Below, piece by piece: positions 60,444 to 64,000 of a stretch of DNA of 64,000 nucleotides (positions are counted from its first letter, which is position 1; each line of letters begins with the position of its first letter). Position numbers and translations under genes: made by a program. Source of the stretch: Actinomadura opuntiae (lineage in GTDB: Bacteria; Actinomycetota; Actinomycetes; Streptosporangiales; Streptosporangiaceae); the NCBI RefSeq assembly GCF_030283205.1, contig NZ_JASNWF010000006.1, positions 1 to 64,000 on the forward strand, given 5' to 3'. The notes under the pieces are model-generated. The model was not told the DNA's origin. It saw only the letters and a list, made by a program, of their open reading frames with translations, and ran no database searches.

Positions 60444-61511
60444 TCAGCGGCCCAGCGCCCTGCGGGCGCGCAGCAGGGCTCCCAGCACCGCGCGCTGGAC
60501 CGGGAGCTCGCCGCGCATGCGCAGCAGCGACCACGCGGTCCACAGGCGGGTCTCGGCGACGTGGCCCGGGGACCCGTGCACGTCGTCGTGCCGCAGCAGG
60601 TCCAGGTCGCGCACGTGCCGCCGGAGGAACGCGGTCTCGCCGGGCGGGATGATCTCGTCCCGGGCGCTGGCCATGTAGTGGACGGGGACGCTCAGCGCGG
60701 CCAGGCGCTCGGCGGGCAGCGCCCAGTCGCCGAGCGACCCGAGGACGTCCTCGGGCTTGGTCCCGGTCAGGTGGGCCAGCGTGTCCACGGTGACCTGCGG
60801 GACCCGCCCGTGCCATTCGGTGTCGGTGAAGAAGTCGTGGACCGGGGCGCCGGCGGTCACCACGCCGCGGATCCGCGGATCGTCGGCGGCGCAGCGCAGC
60901 GCCAGATGGCCGCCGAAGCTGAACGCCAGCGCGTACGTCCGGGCGGTGTCCGCGCGGCCGGCCACCGCGTCGACCACGGCGCTGAGCATCCGGTGCCCGT
61001 CCGGGGTGTAGCGCAGCGTGTTCTCGCCCACGCCCGGCAGTTCGGTGACGACCGCGGCCATGCCGAGCCGCCGCAGTCCCGCCATCGCCGGGGCCCACTG
61101 CTCCTTGATGCTCACGATGCCGCCCATGACCACGACCAGCGGCTTCGGGTCGTCCGCCGACAGCCCCGCCGCCCAGGCGCCGACCCGCGCCCCGTCCACC
61201 TCCAGGTCGATCCGCTCGATCCCGCGGTCGCCGCGCCACCGGTCGAACGCGTCGACGCAGCGCTCCAGGGCGGCCTGCCGGGCGGGACCGTCGACGTAGG
61301 GGAAACGCGCCATGTTGTAGTGCCGGCACGCGTCGAGCAGGCGCCCGGCGGCCTCGTGCTCGGCCGCCGCCTCGGACCAGACCCGGACCCACGCGTCGGG
61401 ACGGTCGGGGTCGTCGGACCCGATCCGGCCCAGCAGCCGTTCGTAGCCGGAGATGTCCTGGTTCCGGGCGTGCAGCGCCGCGAACTCCTTGAGCTCAGCC
61501 GGATCGTTCAC
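60444..61511 (-). CDS. Tetronate alpha/beta hydrolase (AbyA5/Agg5-like, acetate-eliminating)
   Basis: This 355-residue protein has a helical N-terminal region (1-100) and an alpha/beta-hydrolase domain with elbow AFSFGG (Ser198), Asp285 in SARDEIIPP and His312 or His317 near VHGSPGH. In tetronate pathways this type of enzyme eliminates acetate from the acetylated ring, leaving an exocyclic double bond. The FrsA-like domain order fits AbyA5. The start is GTG 61511 after GGAGGCG, overlapping the acyltransferase gene by 17 bp, supporting one operon. Confidence 0.85.
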   Translation of the reverse strand: MNDPAELKEFAALHARNQDISGYERLLGRIGSDDPDRPDAWVRVWSEAAAEHEAAGRLLDACRHYNMARFPYVDGPARQAALERCVDAFDRWRGDRGIERIDLEVDGARVGAWAAGLSADDPKPLVVVMGGIVSIKEQWAPAMAGLRRLGMAAVVTELPGVGENTLRYTPDGHRMLSAVVDAVAGRADTARTYALAFSFGGHLALRCAADDPRIRGVVTAGAPVHDFFTDTEWHGRVPQVTVDTLAHLTGTKPEDVLGSLGDWALPAERLAALSVPVHYMASARDEIIPPGETAFLRRHVRDLDLLRHDDVHGSPGHVAETRLWTAWSLLRMRGELPVQRAVLGALLRARRALGR

Positions 61512-62301
61512 CGGTCGCCTCCACCATCGCCTTCGCCACCGTGAACCGCTCCAGCCCGTCCTTGATGTCGGCCAGCACGTCCGCCGCCTCCGCGCCGTCG
61601 ATCACCCGGTGGTCGAACGCCAGGCTGAGCCGCATGACCGGCGCGATGGCCACCTCGCCGTCGACGGCGACCGGCCGGTCGGCGATCCGGCCGACGCCGA
61701 GCGTGACCGTGGTGCCGCCCACCGAGTGGAAGGCGTCCACGGGGCGGTGCCCGAGCGAGGTGACCGCGAAGGTGCCGAGCAGCTCCGGACGCCGGCGCAG
61801 CGGCGCGGACGCCAGCCGGAACGCCAGCGGGCCGAGCGGCCACGGGAGCCTGTGCAGCAGCCGCGCCCCGGCGAACTCCGGCATCCGGGCCGGGTCCCCG
61901 TCGCGGAAGTGGTCGATCTGCTCCTGGACGGCGTCGAGGTCCGCCGACTCCAGCCCGGGAAGGACCGCCGACAGGACGATCCGCCGGCCGTTCAGGGTCC
62001 GGTCGAGGGTGAGCTTCGCGCAGACGCTCTCGTAGCGCGCGACCCGCGGACGGCGGCGGCCGCGGACGGCGGCGTTGGCCTCGGGGTGCGCGGCCAGCGC
62101 CCGCGCCGCGGCCAGCAGCACGTAGGCGACCACCGAGTAGCGGCGGCCGCCGGCGCGGGCGGCCTGCCGGTGGGCGGCGACCCGGCCCATGTCGACCTCG
62201 GTGTCCAGGAACACGGGGGAGAAGGACCGGATCGACCCGAGGAAGTAGAGGGTGTGCCGGCGCTCGGGCGCCATCGGCCGCGGCCCGGCCGCGGGCGTCA
62301 T
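61495..62301 (-). CDS. Stand-alone 2-oxoacid dehydrogenase-type acyltransferase (AbyA4/Agg4-like)
   Basis: A 268-residue protein consisting only of the E2 acyltransferase catalytic domain; lipoyl and E1/E3-binding domains are absent. The active-site motif is FDHRVIDGAEA with His231 and Asp235. In agglomerin and abyssomicin biosynthesis this enzyme acetylates the primary hydroxyl of the tetronate ring. Its ATG overlaps the ACP stop (ATGA at 62298-62301). It probably uses acetyl-CoA directly. Confidence 0.9.
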   Translation of the reverse strand: MTPAAGPRPMAPERRHTLYFLGSIRSFSPVFLDTEVDMGRVAAHRQAARAGGRRYSVVAYVLLAAARALAAHPEANAAVRGRRRPRVARYESVCAKLTLDRTLNGRRIVLSAVLPGLESADLDAVQEQIDHFRDGDPARMPEFAGARLLHRLPWPLGPLAFRLASAPLRRRPELLGTFAVTSLGHRPVDAFHSVGGTTVTLGVGRIADRPVAVDGEVAIAPVMRLSLAFDHRVIDGAEAADVLADIKDGLERFTVAKAMVEATGERSG

Positions 62302-62522
62302 GCCGCCACCGCCAGCGCGTGCAGCTGCGCGAGGCTGCCGGCCTCCAGCACGTCCGGCAGCGACAGCGGGCGGCCGGTCTCGCGTTCCAGCGTGGTCAGC
62401 AGCCACAGCAGATGGACCGAGTCCCAGCCGGGCAGCTCGTCGAAGGACCGCCCGGCGTCCGCCGCCGTCACCGGCAGCCCGAGCTCGTCGCGGACCAGCG
62501 CGACGAAGTCGTCGATGTTCAT
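62298..62522 (-). CDS. Discrete acyl carrier protein (glyceryl-ACP)
   Basis: A 74-residue ACP with the phosphopantetheine Ser35 in GWDSVHLL, followed by helices matching carrier proteins. Discrete ACPs of this kind receive the glyceryl unit from FkbH-like enzymes in tetronate, bryostatin and methoxymalonyl pathways. GAGGAGGGCCC precedes the ATG. It is flanked by the KAS III gene (46 bp upstream) and the acyltransferase (overlapping). Confidence 0.93.
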   Translation of the reverse strand: MNIDDFVALVRDELGLPVTAADAGRSFDELPGWDSVHLLWLLTTLERETGRPLSLPDVLEAGSLAQLHALAVAA

Positions 62523-62568
62523 GGGCCCTCCTCGCCCGTCGGACCTGCCGTGTTCGTCCCGCCGCCGG

Positions 62569-63627
62569 TCACACCGCCTCCAGCGCCAGGCCCGCGTTGA
62601 TCCACTTGCTCGACTCGACCGCCAGCGCCAGCGCGCGGTCGCCCCGGACCATCCGGGGCAGGGCCCGCTCCAGCTGGAAGAACGGCAGCGCGTTGCCCGT
62701 GTTGCCGGTGTCGGCGACGCAGGTGACCTCCTGCGCGCCGGGCACCGCGAGCCGCTCGGCTATGCGGGCCGTCATCCGCCCCGACAGCTGCGGCGGCAGC
62801 AGGAAGGCCAGGTCGTCGCGCTTCCAGTCCAGGTCGGCGAGCATCTCCTCGAGGGTGTCCGCGGCCATCGCCGGCACCGACTCCTCGATCGCCTTGTAGT
62901 CCTCGACCGCGCCCGGACGGTCCGAGCCGCGGTCGGCGGCGCCGAACCACTCGACGGTCTGGCCGGGCGGCCGGTTCATGCCGGTGAAGCGGACGCGCAC
63001 GTCGCGGACCGCGGCCGTCCCGGTCGTGCCGGGCGCGCCGGTCCCGGGGTCGGTGCTGAGCACGGCGGCGCCCGCCCCGTCGCCGAACAGCAGCCCGTTG
63101 ATCTGCTGGGCGGGCGGCAGCTCGGCGGGGTTGACGCTCATGTCGTAGTGCTTGGCGCACACGTCCCCGCCGATGACCAGGGCGGTCCGGTGGCCGCCGC
63201 CGGCCAGCAGCCGGCAGGCCACGTCCAGCGCCTGGACCGCGCCGGTGCAGCCCGACTGCAGCTGGTAGGTCGGCAGGTCGTTGAGGGCCAGCCGGTCGGC
63301 GATGACGTTGACCGTGGTCGGCATCAGCTGGTCGGGCGTGGAGGTGCCCAGCACGACCACGTCGACGGCCTCGGTGCCCAGCCCGGCCGCGGCCAGCGCC
63401 CGGCGCGCCGCGGTCTCGCCGAGGTCGGCGAGCGAGTACCGGACCTCGGCGGTCTCCAGGTCGACGGCCAGGTGGCGGCTGCGGGTGCCGACGAACGCGT
63501 CGACCCACTGCTCCCAGGTGGAGCTCATCCCGAACCGCCGGGCCAGCGCGGCGTTGTCGATCGGCGGGCCGGGCAGGGCGGTCCCGGCCGATCGGAGGAG
63601 GACGTCGGCGGAGTGCATGCCCCTCAT
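62569..63627 (-). CDS. KAS III-like tetronate-forming enzyme (FabH-like, RkD/AbyA1-like)
   Basis: This 352-residue thiolase-fold protein has catalytic Cys127 in YQLQSGCTGA and Asn309 in DTGNTGN. The position of the usual His (IPHQANxRI) reads LPPQLSGRM, so His is Pro279. In the tetronate cassette this enzyme joins glyceryl-ACP and the beta-ketoacyl chain by C-C and C-O bond formation, releasing the ring. The start is ATG 63627 or ATG 63618; a longer frame overlaps the upstream gene. The upstream flavoprotein gene ends 14 bp before it, so they are likely one operon. Confidence 0.9.
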   Translation of the reverse strand: MRGMHSADVLLRSAGTALPGPPIDNAALARRFGMSSTWEQWVDAFVGTRSRHLAVDLETAEVRYSLADLGETAARRALAAAGLGTEAVDVVVLGTSTPDQLMPTTVNVIADRLALNDLPTYQLQSGCTGAVQALDVACRLLAGGGHRTALVIGGDVCAKHYDMSVNPAELPPAQQINGLLFGDGAGAAVLSTDPGTGAPGTTGTAAVRDVRVRFTGMNRPPGQTVEWFGAADRGSDRPGAVEDYKAIEESVPAMAADTLEEMLADLDWKRDDLAFLLPPQLSGRMTARIAERLAVPGAQEVTCVADTGNTGNALPFFQLERALPRMVRGDRALALAVESSKWINAGLALEAV

Positions 63628-63641
63628 CGTCGGCACCGGCC

Positions 63642-64000
63642 CTAAAGCGCCGCTTGCGGCGCACCGAACCAGGTTCCGAGGGCGGCGCGCAGCCCGTCCT
63701 CGTCGGTGCCCTCGGGGTCGGCCCAGGCCACGTGCCCGTCGGGGCGGACGAGCACGGCGGCGGCGTCGATCTCGGTGACCGGCTTGGCCGCGACGGCCTC
63801 GACCCGCCCGGCCCACTCCGCGGCCGGGCCGAGGCCGGTGGCGGCGCCGTCCGAGAGGTCGATGAGGACGCCGCGCCCGGCGCGGAGCAGCTCGGCGGTG
63901 CGCGTCTCGCCGCGCGCGGTGAACAGCGCCGCGTCCGGGACCGGGCGGCCGACCAGCGGGTGCGCGCCGTCGACCGGGTAGCGGACGTCGGTCACCAGCC
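63642..64000 (-). CDS. C-terminal part of a group A flavoprotein (PyrE3/ChlE3-like candidate)
   Basis: The 119 visible residues are the C-terminus; the start lies to the right of the window. They show HPLVGRPVPDAALFTARGET, ELLRAGRGVLIDLSDGAATG and AAAVLVRPDGHVAWADPEGT, typical of the thioredoxin-like domain that ends PgaE/RdmE-type FAD hydroxylases. In spirotetronate clusters, PyrE3/ChlE3/VstK-type FAD proteins of this fold catalyse the [4+2] cyclisation of the decalin. Its position next to the KAS III supports that role. The FAD-binding parts cannot be seen, so aromatic hydroxylase is the alternative. Confidence 0.65.
   Translation of the reverse strand, partial: LVTDVRYPVDGAHPLVGRPVPDAALFTARGETRTAELLRAGRGVLIDLSDGAATGLGPAAEWAGRVEAVAAKPVTEIDAAAVLVRPDGHVAWADPEGTDEDGLRAALGTWFGAPQAAL

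Noticed and set aside
63628..63816. Longer N-terminus for the KAS III protein
   Set aside because: The extension is Arg/Gly-rich, overlaps the coding end of the upstream flavoprotein and lacks similarity to FabH N-termini.
1..64000. tRNA, rRNA, riboswitch or attachment site
   Set aside because: I looked for T-loop-like GTTCGA motifs, conserved rRNA segments and duplicated tRNA ends and found no convincing candidate.

Overview
The window is very GC-rich, with strong third-position GC bias, frequent GTG starts, many ATGA/GTGA stop-start overlaps, and families typical of filamentous actinomycetes: several TetR, SARP and large LuxR regulators, XRE and small GntR regulators, STAS/HATPase partner-switch proteins, cutinase and an ECF42-type sigma factor. 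The gene content suggests a Streptosporangiales-type actinomycete such as Actinomadura or a relative; this is inference, as no rRNA or other phylogenetic marker is present. I saw no tRNA, rRNA or CRISPR array.

Bases 1-39,700 look like chromosomal housekeeping and accessory DNA. In order they hold: the 3' end of an IS110-type transposase, a TetR gene with twin operators, pyruvate carboxylase, and a TetR facing a group-2 sigma-70 gene across a shared promoter/operator. Next are a MarR/SDR pair, a broken gene, a PLP-dependent dehydratase, a TetR plus flavin monooxygenase pair, and an ECF42 sigma factor with its DGPF/YCII partner. A methyltransferase plus XRE pair, a small GntR beside a perfect 27-bp hairpin, a peptidase, and a four-gene FtsX-type ABC transporter operon follow. 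Then come a Tm-1-like/PEP-hydrolase-like pair, a run of secreted proteins (beta-propellers, an alpha/beta hydrolase, cutinase), a PucR-type regulator, RidA and WYL genes, STAS and HATPase proteins, a doubly degenerate RNase H/phosphatase, and Hsp20.

Bases 39,900-64,000 are the left part of a secondary-metabolite cluster running off the right edge. Five genes form a tetronate-ring cassette: an FkbH-like glyceryl-ACP synthase (40,454-42,301) and, 20 kb away, a KAS III-like enzyme, a discrete ACP, a stand-alone 2-oxoacid-dehydrogenase-type acyltransferase and an alpha/beta hydrolase. By homology to the abyssomicin, agglomerin and RK-682 pathways, these load glycerate onto the ACP, condense it with a polyketide beta-ketoacyl chain, acetylate the free hydroxyl and eliminate acetate. 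A partial flavoprotein at the right edge has the C-terminal domain of the group-A monooxygenase fold used by PyrE3/ChlE3-type decalin [4+2] cyclases. A deoxysugar set (RmlA, 2,3-dehydratase, AKR-type 3-ketoreductase, 3,5-epimerase, 4-ketoreductase), a TylF-type O-methyltransferase and one glycosyltransferase predict an O-methylated L-2,6-dideoxyhexose. P450 plus ferredoxin, an efflux MFS, a type II thioesterase and three cluster regulators (TetR, LAL-type LuxR, SARP) complete it. No PKS module and no sugar 4,6-dehydratase lie in the window. The best inference is a glycosylated tetronate polyketide, probably a spirotetronate.

The most unusual items are: a thioesterase homologue that lost both its Ser and its His; 10-bp-phased GTAGGGG repeats abutting a promoter, followed by a small Cys-containing ORF at the head of the SARP operon; a tetronate KAS III with Pro in place of the usual His; the RNase H/phosphatase fusion lacking key residues in both domains; and the 27-bp hairpin.
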